A stretch of DNA of 64,000 nt from Kitasatospora aureofaciens (GCA_000720845.1 JODU01000016.1:119065-183064), one strand, 5' to 3'. Counted from the stretch's first letter, positions 29,152-38,301 are shown. The notes: generated from the letters alone by a model not told the origin. Numbers and translations: made by a program.

Positions 29152-29954
29152 AGGTCGTACTGTTCTGCGGCGGTTACGGCATGCGGATGCGCGAGGGCGC
29201 GTTGGACGACGTGCCCAAGCCGATGGCGATGGTCGGACCGCGGCCGCTGATCTGGCACGTCATGCGCTACTACGCGCACTTCGGGCACAAGGAGTTCATC
29301 CTGTGCCTCGGCTACGGGGCCCACCACATCAAGGACTTCTTCCTCAAGTACGAGGAGACGACGTCCAACGACTTCGTGCTGCGGGGCGGGCGGACCGAGC
29401 TGCTGTCCGCCGACATAGCCGACTGGACCATCACCTTCGCGCAGACCGGAATCGAGTCGCCGATCGGGGAACGTCTGCGGCGGGTGCGGCACCATCTGGA
29501 CGGCGACGAGATGTTCCTCGCCAACTACGCCGACGTGCTCACCGACGCGCCCCTGCCGCAGATGATCGACTCCTTCGCGCGCCGGGACGCCGGGGCGTCG
29601 ATGATGGTGGTGCCGCCGCAGTCCTCGTTCCACTGCGTGGACCTGGGCGAGGACGGTCTGGTGGGCGGCATCACGCCGGTGAGCGACCTGCCGCTGTGGG
29701 AGAACGGCGGCTACTTCGTGCTCCGTCAGGAGGTCTTCGACCACATCCCGGAGAACGGGGACCTGGTGGCCGACGGATGCACCCAACTGGCCAAGCGCGG
29801 AAGGCTGGTGGCGCACCAGCACCGCGGCTTCTGGAAGCCGACGGACACCGTGAAGGAGCGGGCCGCGCTCGATACCGCCTACGCCCGGGGCGAGCGTCCG
29901 TGGGCCGTGTGGGAGCGGGACGAAGCGGGCGCGACCGCTGGGGTGACCGCGTGA
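29148..29954 (+). CDS. sugar-phosphate nucleotidyltransferase (glucose-1-phosphate cytidylyltransferase-like)
   Basis: A 268-residue RfbF-like enzyme. FCGGYGMRMREG is the nucleotide-binding loop, followed by KPMAMVGPRPLIWHVM and GYFVLRQEVFDHI. RfbF-type enzymes make CDP-glucose from CTP and glucose-1-phosphate, feeding CDP-deoxysugar pathways. No separate CDP-glucose 4,6-dehydratase of classic type is recognised; the SDR at 30602 may fill that step. ATGA overlap upstream and GTGA downstream. Confidence 0.88.
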   Translation: MKVVLFCGGYGMRMREGALDDVPKPMAMVGPRPLIWHVMRYYAHFGHKEFILCLGYGAHHIKDFFLKYEETTSNDFVLRGGRTELLSADIADWTITFAQTGIESPIGERLRRVRHHLDGDEMFLANYADVLTDAPLPQMIDSFARRDAGASMMVVPPQSSFHCVDLGEDGLVGGITPVSDLPLWENGGYFVLRQEVFDHIPENGDLVADGCTQLAKRGRLVAHQHRGFWKPTDTVKERAALDTAYARGERPWAVWERDEAGATAGVTA

Positions 29955-30598
29955 TCCGGCTCAGTGCCGGGCGCCCGGACCGGATCGTCGCGGTGGGCGC
30001 GCACTGCGACGACATCGCCATCGGCGCCGGCGGCACCCTGCTGACGCTGTGCCGGGCGCGGCCGGGCGTACGCGTGGACGCACTGGTGCTCTCGGGCGGC
30101 GGCGGCGAACGCGAGCAGGAGGAGCGGGCCGCGCTCGCCGCCTTCTGCCCGGACGCCGACCTGCGGCTGACGGTGCTCAAACTGCCGGACGGCCGTATGC
30201 CTGCCCACTGGGAGGAGGCCAAGGCCGCGGTCGAGGAACTGCGGGAGCGGACCGAACCGGACCTCGTCCTGTCCCCGCGCACCGACGACGCCCACCAGGA
30301 CCACCGCGGCCTGGCGAAGCTGATGACCACCGCGTTCCGCGACCACCTCGTACTGCGCTACGAGATCGTCAAGTGGGACGGCGACCTGGGCCGCCCGTCG
30401 GCCTACCAGCCCTTGACGCCGGAGGCCGCCGAAGAGAAGGTGCGGCTGCTGCAGGAGCACTACCCCTCGCAGCGGCACCGCCCCTGGTACGACCGGGAGG
30501 CCTTCCTGGGCCTCGCCCGGATCCGCGGCATCGAATGCCACGCCCGCTACGCCGAGGCGTTCGACGTCGCCAAACTCACTCTCAACCTGGGGGGTTGA
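29951..30598 (+). CDS. PIG-L/LmbE family N-deacetylase
   Basis: A 215-residue zinc deacetylase. The metal-binding AHCDDIAIGAGG (usual AHPDD with Cys replacing Pro) and the HQDHRG motif are both present. PIG-L enzymes remove acetyl groups from N-acetyl-amino sugars or sugar conjugates. In this locus it probably acts on an N-acetylated intermediate or the lipid-linked glycan. GTG start overlapping the cytidylyltransferase stop. Confidence 0.9.
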   Translation: MIRLSAGRPDRIVAVGAHCDDIAIGAGGTLLTLCRARPGVRVDALVLSGGGGEREQEERAALAAFCPDADLRLTVLKLPDGRMPAHWEEAKAAVEELRERTEPDLVLSPRTDDAHQDHRGLAKLMTTAFRDHLVLRYEIVKWDGDLGRPSAYQPLTPEAAEEKVRLLQEHYPSQRHRPWYDREAFLGLARIRGIECHARYAEAFDVAKLTLNLGG

Positions 30599-30601
30599 AC
30601 C

Positions 30602-31627
30602 TTGCGCGTACTGCTCACCGGACACCAGGGCTACCTGGGCACCGTGATGGCACCGGTCCTCACGGCCGCCGGACACGAGGTCGTCGGGCTGGACGCCGGC
30701 CTGTTCGCCGACTGCGTCCTGGGACCGGCACCCGCCGACCCCCCGGGGCGGCGGGTCGACCTGCGCGACCTCACGGCCGAGCACGTGGCCGGGGTGGACG
30801 CGGTCATCCACCTGGCCGCGCTCTCCAACGACCCGCTGGGATCGCTGGCGCCCGAGCTGACCTACGACATCAACCACCACGCGTCGGTGCGGCTGGCCCG
30901 GCTGGCCCGCGACGCCGGGGTGCAGCGCTTCCTGTACGCGTCGACGTGCTCGGTCTACGGCGCCGCGGGCGGTGGCGACCTGGTGACCGAGGACGCCCCG
31001 CTGCGCCCGGTGACGCCGTACGCGGAGTCCAAGGTGCGGGTGGAGGACGATCTGCACGCGCTGTCCGACGGCGACTTCAGCCCGGTGTACATGCGCAACG
31101 CCACCGCGTTCGGCTACTCGCCCCGGCTGCGCGCGGACATCGTGCTCAACAACCTGGTGGGCCACGCGCTCCTGTCCGGCGAGGTGCTCGTGCTCTCCGA
31201 CGGCACCCCGTGGCGCCCCCTGGTGCACGCCGCCGACATCGCCCGGGCCTTCACGGCCGCCCTGGAGGCGCCGCGCGAGGCGGTGCACGACCGGGCGTTC
31301 AACATCGGCAGCGAGGTCAACAACGTCACGGTCGCCGAGATCGCCGAGGAGGTCGCCGCGGCGGTGTCCGGATCCAAGGTGGTGATCACCGGGGAGACGG
31401 GTGCCGATCCGCGCTCCTACCGGGTGGACTTCTCCCGGTTCCGGGCCGCGATCCCCGGCTTCGACTGCGAGTGGACGGTGAAGCAGGGCGCGCTCGAACT
31501 CGCCGACGCCTACCGCGAGCACGGGCTGACCCGGGAGGCCTTCGAGCAGCGCTTCACCCGCCTGGCCGTGCTGCGCGCGGCCTCCGGGACCGGCGCCGTC
31601 GACGACACCCTGCGGTGGCGCCGATGA
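30602..31627 (+). CDS. NAD-dependent epimerase/dehydratase (extended SDR)
   Basis: A 341-residue extended SDR. NAD site LLTGHQGYLGTVM, YASTCSVYGA with catalytic Ser region, and YAESK (Tyr and Lys of the YxxxK pair). It converts a nucleotide sugar, either 4,6-dehydration, epimerisation or reduction; the variant GHQGYLG P-loop and CSVYG pattern do not let me choose. TTG start three bases after the deacetylase stop; ends with ATGA overlap. Confidence 0.88.
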   Translation: MRVLLTGHQGYLGTVMAPVLTAAGHEVVGLDAGLFADCVLGPAPADPPGRRVDLRDLTAEHVAGVDAVIHLAALSNDPLGSLAPELTYDINHHASVRLARLARDAGVQRFLYASTCSVYGAAGGGDLVTEDAPLRPVTPYAESKVRVEDDLHALSDGDFSPVYMRNATAFGYSPRLRADIVLNNLVGHALLSGEVLVLSDGTPWRPLVHAADIARAFTAALEAPREAVHDRAFNIGSEVNNVTVAEIAEEVAAAVSGSKVVITGETGADPRSYRVDFSRFRAAIPGFDCEWTVKQGALELADAYREHGLTREAFEQRFTRLAVLRAASGTGAVDDTLRWRR

Positions 31628-32898
31628 CCGAGCCCGGAGAGGAGATGTACGCCCTGGTGGAGCGGATGTACCCGCTGTGCCGGAGCATCACCGGCGACGG
31701 GGTGCGCGCGACCCTGCGGATCGTCGACGAGTACATCCCTCTGCACGTGCACGAGGTACCGACCGGGACGCAGGTGCTCGACTGGACGGTGCCGCAGGAG
31801 TGGAACATCCGGGACGCGTACGTCGCCGACGCGGCAGGGCGCCGGGTCGTCGACTTCGCCGCGTCGAGCCTCCACGTGCTCGGCTACAGCGTGCCGGTGT
31901 CGGCGACCATGCCGCTGGCCGAGCTGCGCCCGCACCTGCACACCCTGCCGGAGCAGCCGTCCTGGGTGCCGTACCGCACGAGTTACTACCGGCCGGAGTG
32001 GGGCTTCTGCCTGGCCCAGGAGACCCTCGACGCACTGCCGGAGGGCGACTACGAGGTCCGCATCGACTCCACCCTGGCGGACGGCCACCTCACCTACGCC
32101 GAGCACGTGGTCCCCGGGCAGGTGACCGACGAGGTGATCGTCTCCTGCCACACGTGCCACCCGTCGCTGGCCAACGACAACCTGGCCGGCATCGCGGTGG
32201 CGGTGTTCCTGGCCCGGGAGCTGGCGGAGCGGAACCCGTACTACACGTACCGGTTCGTCTTCGCGCCCGGCACCATCGGGGCGATCACCTGGCTGGCCCG
32301 CAACCGGGAGCGGGTGGAGCGGGTCAAGCACGGTCTGGTGCTGGCCTGCGCGGGAGACCCGGGCCGGCTCACGTACAAGCAGAGCAGGCGCGGCGACGCG
32401 GAGATCGACCGGGTGCTGCGGCATGTGCTGACCGCGTCCGAACGACCGCACCACGTCACCGAGTTCACGCCCTACGGCTACGACGAACGGCAGTACTGTT
32501 CGCCCGGGTTCGACCTCGGGGTGGGCTCGCTCACCCGGACCCCGTACGCGGGCTATCCGGAGTACCACACGTCGGCGGACAACCTGGACTTCGTCTCCCC
32601 GGCGGCGATGGCGGACACGCTCGCCGTCTGCCGCGAGGCGTTCGCCGTCCTCGACCGCAACCGGCGCTACGTCAACCTCAGTCCTTACGGGGAACCGCAG
32701 TTGGGGCGGCGCGGGTTGTACGACTCGCTGGGCGGCCGCAGCGACGCGAAGCAGGCCCAGATGGCCATGCTCTGGGTGCTCAGCCTCTCCGACGGCGAGC
32801 ACAGTCTGCTGGACGTGGCCGAGCGGTCGGGGCTGCCGTTCGGCACCGTCGTCACGGCGGCCGACGCCCTGCACGGCGCCGGACTGATCAAGGCATGA
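31624..32898 (+). CDS. DUF4910 (aminopeptidase-like/winged helix) protein
   Basis: A 424-residue protein of the DUF4910/DUF2172 type. The central M28-peptidase-like part contains SCHTCHPSLANDNLAGIAVAVFL (zinc-type His and Asp), FAPGTIGAITWL and PEYHTSADNLDFV; the last 80 residues look like a winged helix (LWVLSLSDGEHSLLDVAERSGL). Members are often found in polysaccharide loci, yet their reaction is not established. Here it sits between the SDR and the flippase, overlapping both, so a role in amide-linked substituents on the sugar (making or trimming) is a reasonable guess. Confidence 0.85.
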   Translation: MTEPGEEMYALVERMYPLCRSITGDGVRATLRIVDEYIPLHVHEVPTGTQVLDWTVPQEWNIRDAYVADAAGRRVVDFAASSLHVLGYSVPVSATMPLAELRPHLHTLPEQPSWVPYRTSYYRPEWGFCLAQETLDALPEGDYEVRIDSTLADGHLTYAEHVVPGQVTDEVIVSCHTCHPSLANDNLAGIAVAVFLARELAERNPYYTYRFVFAPGTIGAITWLARNRERVERVKHGLVLACAGDPGRLTYKQSRRGDAEIDRVLRHVLTASERPHHVTEFTPYGYDERQYCSPGFDLGVGSLTRTPYAGYPEYHTSADNLDFVSPAAMADTLAVCREAFAVLDRNRRYVNLSPYGEPQLGRRGLYDSLGGRSDAKQAQMAMLWVLSLSDGEHSLLDVAERSGLPFGTVVTAADALHGAGLIKA

Positions 32899-34193
32899 CG
32901 CCGATGGCCGTCGAGGGGGAGAAGACGACGACACCGTCGGGGGCCGCCCGGCGGGGCGTCGTCGGCAGGCTGTCCTGGGGGCTGGCCGACCAGGCGGCCT
33001 CCAGCCTGTCCAACTTCGTGGTGGGCATCTACGTGGCACGCTCGCTCGGACTGACCGCGTTCGGGGTGTTCAGCCTGGCCTGGGTGACGTACGGCGTGGT
33101 CCTCAACGTCTCCCGCGGGCTGGCCACCGACCCGCTCGTGGTGCGCTTCAGCGGCGTGCCGGAATCCTCCTGGCGGGGGGCGGTGACCCGGTCGTCCGGT
33201 TCCGCTCTCCTGGTCGGCACCGGTATCGGCACCGTGAGCCTGGCCGCCGGGCTGAGCATCGGCGGCCAGGTGGGGGCCGCGTTCGCCGCCCTCGGCATCG
33301 TGCTGCCGGGGCTGCTGTTGCAGGACGCCTGGCGGTACTCGTTCTTCGCCGCCGGTGCCGGCCGGAAGGCGTTCGTCAACGACGTCGTGTGGGCCGTCGC
33401 GCTCGTCCCGGCCATGGTGGTGGCGGCCGGGGTGGGCACGGTGCCGGCCTTCCTGCTCGCCTGGGGCGGGTCCGCCGCGGTGGCGGGGGCCTACGGCTGC
33501 TTCCAGTCCGGCATCCGGCCGAGGCCCACCGGGGCGCGCGAGTGGCATCGCGACCACCGCGACCTCGGCTACCGGTACCTGGTCGAGAACGTCGGTGTCA
33601 GCGGCGCGGGTCAGATCCGGGCGTACGGACTCGGCGCGATCGTCGGAGTCGGTGCGGTGGGTGTGATCCGCGGCGCGGAGCTCCTGCTCGGCCCGTTCCT
33701 CGCCGTGCTGATGGGGCTGTCGCTGGTCACCGTGGCCGAGGCGGCGCGGGTGCTGCGGCAGGAACCTCGGCGGCTCGGGAAGTTCTGCTTCCTGCTCGGC
33801 GGCGGGCAGACCGTCGCCGCCCTGCTGTGGGGCGCGGCGCTGCTGCTGGTGCCGGACCGGGTCGGCGAGCTGGTCCTCGGCGACGTCTGGAGCGGTGCCT
33901 CGGAACTCATCGTGCCGGTCACCCTCAGCGTCGCGGGCGCCGGACTCGGCACCGGCGCGGCGGCCGGGCTGCGCGCGCTCGCCGCGGCCCGGCGCAGCCT
34001 GCGCTGCCAGCTGTTCGCCTCCGCCGTCTACGTGGCCGGCGGACTCGGCGGGGCCGTCGCCGGCGGCACGGTCGGCTCGGCGTGGGGCGCCGCCGCCGCG
34101 TCCGTCTGCGGCTCGGCCGCGTGGTGGCTGCAGCTGCGTGCCGCCCTGCGGGAGCGCCACGACCATCCCCTTCCCGAAGTGAGGAACACATGA
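32895..34193 (+). CDS. polysaccharide flippase (Wzx/MATE-like)
   Basis: A 432-residue polytopic protein with about twelve hydrophobic segments. The start SWGLADQAASSLSNFVVGIYVARSLG followed by FGVFSLAWVTYGVVLN is the typical Wzx/polysaccharide-export N-terminus. It would flip the undecaprenyl-linked repeat unit to the outer face for polymerisation by the Wzy-like protein. ATGA overlaps on both sides. Confidence 0.87.
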   Translation: MTPMAVEGEKTTTPSGAARRGVVGRLSWGLADQAASSLSNFVVGIYVARSLGLTAFGVFSLAWVTYGVVLNVSRGLATDPLVVRFSGVPESSWRGAVTRSSGSALLVGTGIGTVSLAAGLSIGGQVGAAFAALGIVLPGLLLQDAWRYSFFAAGAGRKAFVNDVVWAVALVPAMVVAAGVGTVPAFLLAWGGSAAVAGAYGCFQSGIRPRPTGAREWHRDHRDLGYRYLVENVGVSGAGQIRAYGLGAIVGVGAVGVIRGAELLLGPFLAVLMGLSLVTVAEAARVLRQEPRRLGKFCFLLGGGQTVAALLWGAALLLVPDRVGELVLGDVWSGASELIVPVTLSVAGAGLGTGAAAGLRALAAARRSLRCQLFASAVYVAGGLGGAVAGGTVGSAWGAAAASVCGSAAWWLQLRAALRERHDHPLPEVRNT

Positions 34194-35137
34194 CCCCCCA
34201 CCCCCGGCTGAGCATCGGCCTGCCCGTCTACAACGGCGAGGAATACCTGGCCGAGGCGCTGGAGGCCCTGCTCGGCCAGACCTACGAGGACTTCGAACTG
34301 GTGATATCGGACAACGCGTCGACCGACGGCACCCAGGACATCTGCCGCCGGTACGCCGCACAGGACTCGCGCATCCGGTACATCCGGCTGCCCCGGAACA
34401 TCGGCGCCGCGCCGAACCACAACTACGTGTTCACCGAGTGCCGCGGCGAGCTGTTCAAGTGGGCCTCGCACGACGACCTCTACGCCCGGGACCTGCTGCG
34501 CAGCTGCGTGGCGGCGCTGGACGAGCGGCCGGACGTGGTCCTCGCGCACAGCGGACAGGCGGTCATCGACGGCGACGGCAAGGTGAAGGTCCCCTACGAG
34601 TACGGGCTCGCCACCGACTCCCCGCGCGCTCCGGAGCGCTTCCGCAGCCTGCTGTTCGAGCCCGGGGGCGACGACTTCTACGGCGTGATGCGGGCCGACA
34701 TGCTGCGCCGGGTGAAGCCGCACGACAGCTACCACCACGCGGACCGCACGTTCGTCGCCGAGATCACCCTGCACGGGCCCTTCCACCAGGTGCCGGAGCT
34801 GCTCTACTTCCGCCGCGACCACCCGACCCGGGCCGAACGGGCGAACCCCTCCAAGCGCGCCAGGTGCGTCAACCTCGACCCGCGCCGGGCGGGCCCGCTG
34901 CACCCGACGCCACGGTTGCTCGCCGAGTACGTCTGGGGCTTCGCCTCGGCGATCGGACGGGCGCCGCTGTCCTCGGCCGACCGGCGCGCCTGCCACCGGC
35001 ATCTGGCCGCGTGGCTGACCAGCCGCGTCCGGCCGGGCGCCGGCGAGCGGGTCGAGGACCGCGCCCCCGTCGACCCGGACCGGCTCACCGTCTGCGTCGA
35101 CGCCCTGGTCGCCGGCCGTGAGGGGAGGCAGGTATGA
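34190..35137 (+). CDS. family 2 glycosyltransferase
   Basis: A 315-residue GT-A enzyme: LSIGLPVYNGEEYLAEALEALLGQTYEDFELVISDNASTDGT is the canonical GT2 start, and FKWASHDDLYA supplies the DxD-like metal site. It transfers a sugar in the cytosol onto the lipid-linked repeat. GAGGAA ribosome site just before the ATG; overlaps flippase and pyruvyltransferase genes by four bases each. Confidence 0.92.
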   Translation: MTPHPRLSIGLPVYNGEEYLAEALEALLGQTYEDFELVISDNASTDGTQDICRRYAAQDSRIRYIRLPRNIGAAPNHNYVFTECRGELFKWASHDDLYARDLLRSCVAALDERPDVVLAHSGQAVIDGDGKVKVPYEYGLATDSPRAPERFRSLLFEPGGDDFYGVMRADMLRRVKPHDSYHHADRTFVAEITLHGPFHQVPELLYFRRDHPTRAERANPSKRARCVNLDPRRAGPLHPTPRLLAEYVWGFASAIGRAPLSSADRRACHRHLAAWLTSRVRPGAGERVEDRAPVDPDRLTVCVDALVAGREGRQV

Positions 35138-36366
35138 CCTCCATGCGCGAGAAGCCTTTACACGTCGGCGTGTTCGGCCTGTTCGGCGCCGGCAACAGCG
35201 GCAACGACGGGTCGCTGGAGGCCGTGCTCGACCACCTCCGGACCGCTCGTCCCGATGCGGTCCTGGACGCGATGTGCGGCGGACCCGAAGTCGTGGCGAC
35301 CCGGTACGGGATCCCCGCGACCCGGCTGAACTGGTACGGCGGGGAGTACCGGACGGCCTCCCGTGCGAGCGCGGTCGCGGCCAAGGCACTGGGCAAGCTC
35401 GTCGACGTCCTCAGGACCGCCGCCTGGGTGCGCCGGCACGACGCGGTGATCGTGCCGGGCACGGGGGTGCTGGAGACCACGCTGCCGCTCAGGCCGTGGG
35501 GCTTCCCGTACTCGCTGTTCCTGCTCTGCCTGGCGGGCCGGCTGTTCGGCACCCGGGTCGCGCTGGTCAGCGTCGGCGCGGGTCCGATCGGCAACCGGCC
35601 GACCAGGGTCCTGACGCGCTGGTCGACACGGCTGGCCGCCTACCGGTCGTACCGGGACACCCAGTCGCGCGACGCGATGCGGGTGATGGGCGTGGACACC
35701 GCGCGGGACGAGGTCTACGCGGACCTCGTGTTCGCCCTGCCCGCGCCGTCTGCGGGCGAGCCCGCGGGCACGCGGGGCCCGGTCTGCGTCGGCGTCATGG
35801 ACTTCCACGGGAGCAACGACGAGCGGGACCGCGCCGAGCAGATCCACCGGCGCTACCTCGACGGGACGACGCGGTTCGTCCGCGCGCTGGCCGAGGAGGG
35901 CAGGCCGGTCCGGCTGCTCACCGGCGACGAACTCGACCGGCCGGTGGCCGCCGCGATCGTCGACGCGGTGGGATCGCCGTTGGTCACCGTCGCCGAGGCG
36001 GCCTCGCTGGCCGACCTGATGAAGGAGACGGCGTGTGCCGACAGCGTGGTGGCGACCCGGTACCACAACCTGGTCTGCGCCCTGAAGGTCGGCACGCCGA
36101 CCCTCGCGCTCAGCTACTCGGCCAAGAGCGACGCGCTGATGGCCGAGATGGGAATGGGCGCGTACTGCCACCCGGCCCGCGAGGCCGACGCCGACCGGCT
36201 GCTGGAGCAGTTCCGCGAGCTGGAGCGGCGGTCGGCCGAGGTGCGGCGGGACCTCTTCGAGCGGAACCTGGCCGTCGCCCGGCGCGTCGAGCAGCAGTTC
36301 GCCGACCTGGCCGCGGCGGTGCTCCCCGCGGACGATCACACCCACGCCCTGCGGGAGACACCATGA
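35134..36366 (+). CDS. polysaccharide pyruvyl transferase family protein, with a TTA codon
   Basis: A 410-residue PS_pyruv_trans (PF04230) protein. It begins VGVFGLFGAGNSGNDGSLEAVL and has AVIVPGTGVLETTLPLRPWG, VALVSVGAGPIG and, late, VVATRYHNLVCALKVGTPTLAL. These enzymes add pyruvate ketals from phosphoenolpyruvate to sugars, giving a charged polymer. Codon 9 is TTA (35158-35160), the rare leucine codon read by the bldA tRNA in Streptomyces. ATGA overlap with the GT2 gene and with the epimerase gene. Confidence 0.9.
   Translation: MTSMREKPLHVGVFGLFGAGNSGNDGSLEAVLDHLRTARPDAVLDAMCGGPEVVATRYGIPATRLNWYGGEYRTASRASAVAAKALGKLVDVLRTAAWVRRHDAVIVPGTGVLETTLPLRPWGFPYSLFLLCLAGRLFGTRVALVSVGAGPIGNRPTRVLTRWSTRLAAYRSYRDTQSRDAMRVMGVDTARDEVYADLVFALPAPSAGEPAGTRGPVCVGVMDFHGSNDERDRAEQIHRRYLDGTTRFVRALAEEGRPVRLLTGDELDRPVAAAIVDAVGSPLVTVAEAASLADLMKETACADSVVATRYHNLVCALKVGTPTLALSYSAKSDALMAEMGMGAYCHPAREADADRLLEQFRELERRSAEVRRDLFERNLAVARRVEQQFADLAAAVLPADDHTHALRETP
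35158..35160 (+). promoter_or_regulatory. TTA codon (bldA-type translational control point)
   Basis: In-frame TTA at codon 9 of the pyruvyltransferase gene, reading MTSMREKPL. By eye it is the only in-frame TTA I find in any supported gene of the window. In Streptomyces such codons require the developmental tRNA bldA, so translation of this gene and, by coupling, the two genes after it may be growth-phase dependent. Confidence 0.85.
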
Positions 36367-36914
36367 AGGCGACCGAAGTGCCTCAGATCGCCGGCGCTTA
36401 CCTGTTCGAACCGACGCCGCACGCCGACGAACGCGGCTTCTTCTGCCGCACCTTCGACGCCGACGTGGTCCGCTCGGTGGGCCTCGACCCGGCCTCCTTC
36501 GTCCAGGACAGCGTGTCCCGCTCGGTCCGGGGCGTGCTGCGCGGCCTGCACCTGCGCTCCGGCGCGGGCGAGGCCAAGCTGGTGCGGTGCTCGTCCGGGA
36601 GGATCTTCGACGTCGTCGTGGACCTGCGGGCGGACTCGCCGACCTACCTGAGCCGGGCCTTCTTCGAGCTGTCCGGGGAGACACAGGCGACCGTGTACGT
36701 CCCGGCGGGGTGCGCGCACGGCTTCCAGTCGCTGACGGAGACCTCCGACGTGTCGTACCGGATCGACCGCCCGCACGATCCGGCCGAGGACGTGACGATC
36801 GCCTTCGACGACCCCGACCTGGCCGTGCCCTGGCCGCTGCCGGTCACCTCGATGTCCGCGCGGGACCGCGAGGCGCCGAGCCTCGCCGAGGTCCTGAAGC
36901 GCCGGGAAGGGTGA
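36363..36914 (+). CDS. dTDP-4-dehydrorhamnose 3,5-epimerase-like protein
   Basis: A 183-residue RmlC-type cupin. It has FEPTPHADERGFFCRTFD, the substrate region VRGVLRGLHLRSG, FDVVVDLRADSPTY and VYVPAGCAHGFQSL. RmlC enzymes epimerise C3 and/or C5 of 4-keto-6-deoxy nucleotide sugars. With the C-methyltransferase and aminotransferase this supports a deoxy, branched or amino sugar. ATGA overlap with the pyruvyltransferase gene. Confidence 0.9.
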   Translation: MKATEVPQIAGAYLFEPTPHADERGFFCRTFDADVVRSVGLDPASFVQDSVSRSVRGVLRGLHLRSGAGEAKLVRCSSGRIFDVVVDLRADSPTYLSRAFFELSGETQATVYVPAGCAHGFQSLTETSDVSYRIDRPHDPAEDVTIAFDDPDLAVPWPLPVTSMSARDREAPSLAEVLKRREG

Positions 36915-36921
36915 AGCCGCG

Positions 36922-38247
36922 GTGAACACCGAAGAGTTCGGCCTGCCCCGGTCGCGAGCGGCGAACGAACGGCTGCACGCCATGATCCCCGGGGGTGCGC
37001 ACACCTACGCCAAGGGCGACGACCAGTATCCGGAGAACCTGGCCCCGGTGATCAGCCACGGCCGGGGCGCCCATGTGTGGGACGTCGACGGCAACCGCTA
37101 CATCGAGTACGGCTCCGGCCTGCGGTCGGTCAGTCTCGGCCACGCCCATCCGCGCGTCACGGAGGCCGTGCGGCGGGAGCTCGACCGGGGCAGCAACTTC
37201 GTCCGGCCGTCCATCGTGGAGGTGGAGGCGGCCGAGCGGTTCCTGGCCACGGTGCCGACCGCGGAGATGGTGAAGTTCGCGAAGAACGGCTCCGACGCCA
37301 CCACCGCCGCGGTGCGTCTGGCCCGCGCCGCCACCGGGCGCCCGCGGGTGGCCGTCTGCGCCGACCACCCGTTCTTCTCCGTCGACGACTGGTTCATCGG
37401 CACCACGCCGATGTCCGCCGGTGTCCCCGCGGCGACCGACGAACTCACGGTGGCGTTCCCCTACGGCGACCTGGCCGCCACGGAGGACCTGCTCACCCGG
37501 TACCGGGACGAGGTCGCCTGCCTGATCCTCGAACCGGCCACCCACGCCGAGCCGCCGCCGGGGTACCTCGCCGGTCTGCGCGAACTGGCCGACCGGCATG
37601 GCTGCGTGCTGGTCTTCGACGAGATGATCACCGGCTTCCGCTGGTCGGAGGCGGGCGCCCAGGGTCTGTACGGCGTCGTCCCCGACCTCTCCACGTTCGG
37701 CAAGGCGCTGGGCAACGGGTTCGCCGTCTCCGCGCTCGCCGGGCGCCGCGAACTGATGGAACGGGGCGGGTTGCGTCACTCGGGGGACCGGGTGTTCCTG
37801 CTGTCCACCACCCACGGTGCGGAGACGCACGCGCTGGCCGCCGCGATGGCCGTGCAGGCCACCTACACCGAGGAGGGCGTCACCGCGCGGCTGCACGCCC
37901 TCGGCGAGCGGCTGGCCGCCGGTGTCCGCGATGCCGCGGCGAGCATGGGGGTCGGCGACCACGTCGTCGTCCGGGGGCGAGCCAGCAACCTGGTGTTCGC
38001 CACCCTCGACGAGAACCGGCAGCCCTCGCAGCCGTACCGCACCCTGTTCCTGCGCCGGCTCCTCGCGGGCGGGGTGCTGGCCCCGTCGTTCGTGGTGAGC
38101 AGCGCGCTCGACGACGCCGACATCGCTCGGACCGTCGACGTGGTGGCCGACGCCTGTGCGGTGTACCGGAAGGCGCTGGACACCGCCGATCCCACGCCCT
38201 GGATGGCCGGACGAGCGGTGAAGCCGGTGTTCCGCCGCCTGGCGTGA
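36922..38247 (+). CDS. class III aminotransferase (glutamate-1-semialdehyde aminomutase-like)
   Basis: A 441-residue PLP enzyme: IPGGAHTYAKGDDQYPENL, SDATTAAVRLARA, LVFDEMITGFRW and the PLP lysine Lys261 in FGKALGNGF. It resembles glutamate-1-semialdehyde 2,1-aminomutase, but its place as last gene of the polysaccharide operon argues for a sugar-linked transamination rather than heme synthesis. Most nucleotide-sugar aminotransferases are of the DegT class, so a class III enzyme here is unusual. GTG start; a hairpin follows at 38277-38300. Confidence 0.88.
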   Translation: MNTEEFGLPRSRAANERLHAMIPGGAHTYAKGDDQYPENLAPVISHGRGAHVWDVDGNRYIEYGSGLRSVSLGHAHPRVTEAVRRELDRGSNFVRPSIVEVEAAERFLATVPTAEMVKFAKNGSDATTAAVRLARAATGRPRVAVCADHPFFSVDDWFIGTTPMSAGVPAATDELTVAFPYGDLAATEDLLTRYRDEVACLILEPATHAEPPPGYLAGLRELADRHGCVLVFDEMITGFRWSEAGAQGLYGVVPDLSTFGKALGNGFAVSALAGRRELMERGGLRHSGDRVFLLSTTHGAETHALAAAMAVQATYTEEGVTARLHALGERLAAGVRDAAASMGVGDHVVVRGRASNLVFATLDENRQPSQPYRTLFLRRLLAGGVLAPSFVVSSALDDADIARTVDVVADACAVYRKALDTADPTPWMAGRAVKPVFRRLA

Positions 38248-38276
38248 GGTGAGGCGCACGGCCTGCGGGCGGAGCG

Positions 38277-38300
38277 ACGGCGCAGGTGAACCGGCGCCGT
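38277..38300. terminator. hairpin between convergent genes, end of polysaccharide operon
   Basis: ACGGCGC (38277-38283), 10-base loop, GCGCCGT (38294-38300). It lies in the 54-base gap between the convergent aminotransferase and PAP2 genes, so it could end transcripts from both sides. Confidence 0.5.
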
Positions 38301-38301
38301 G

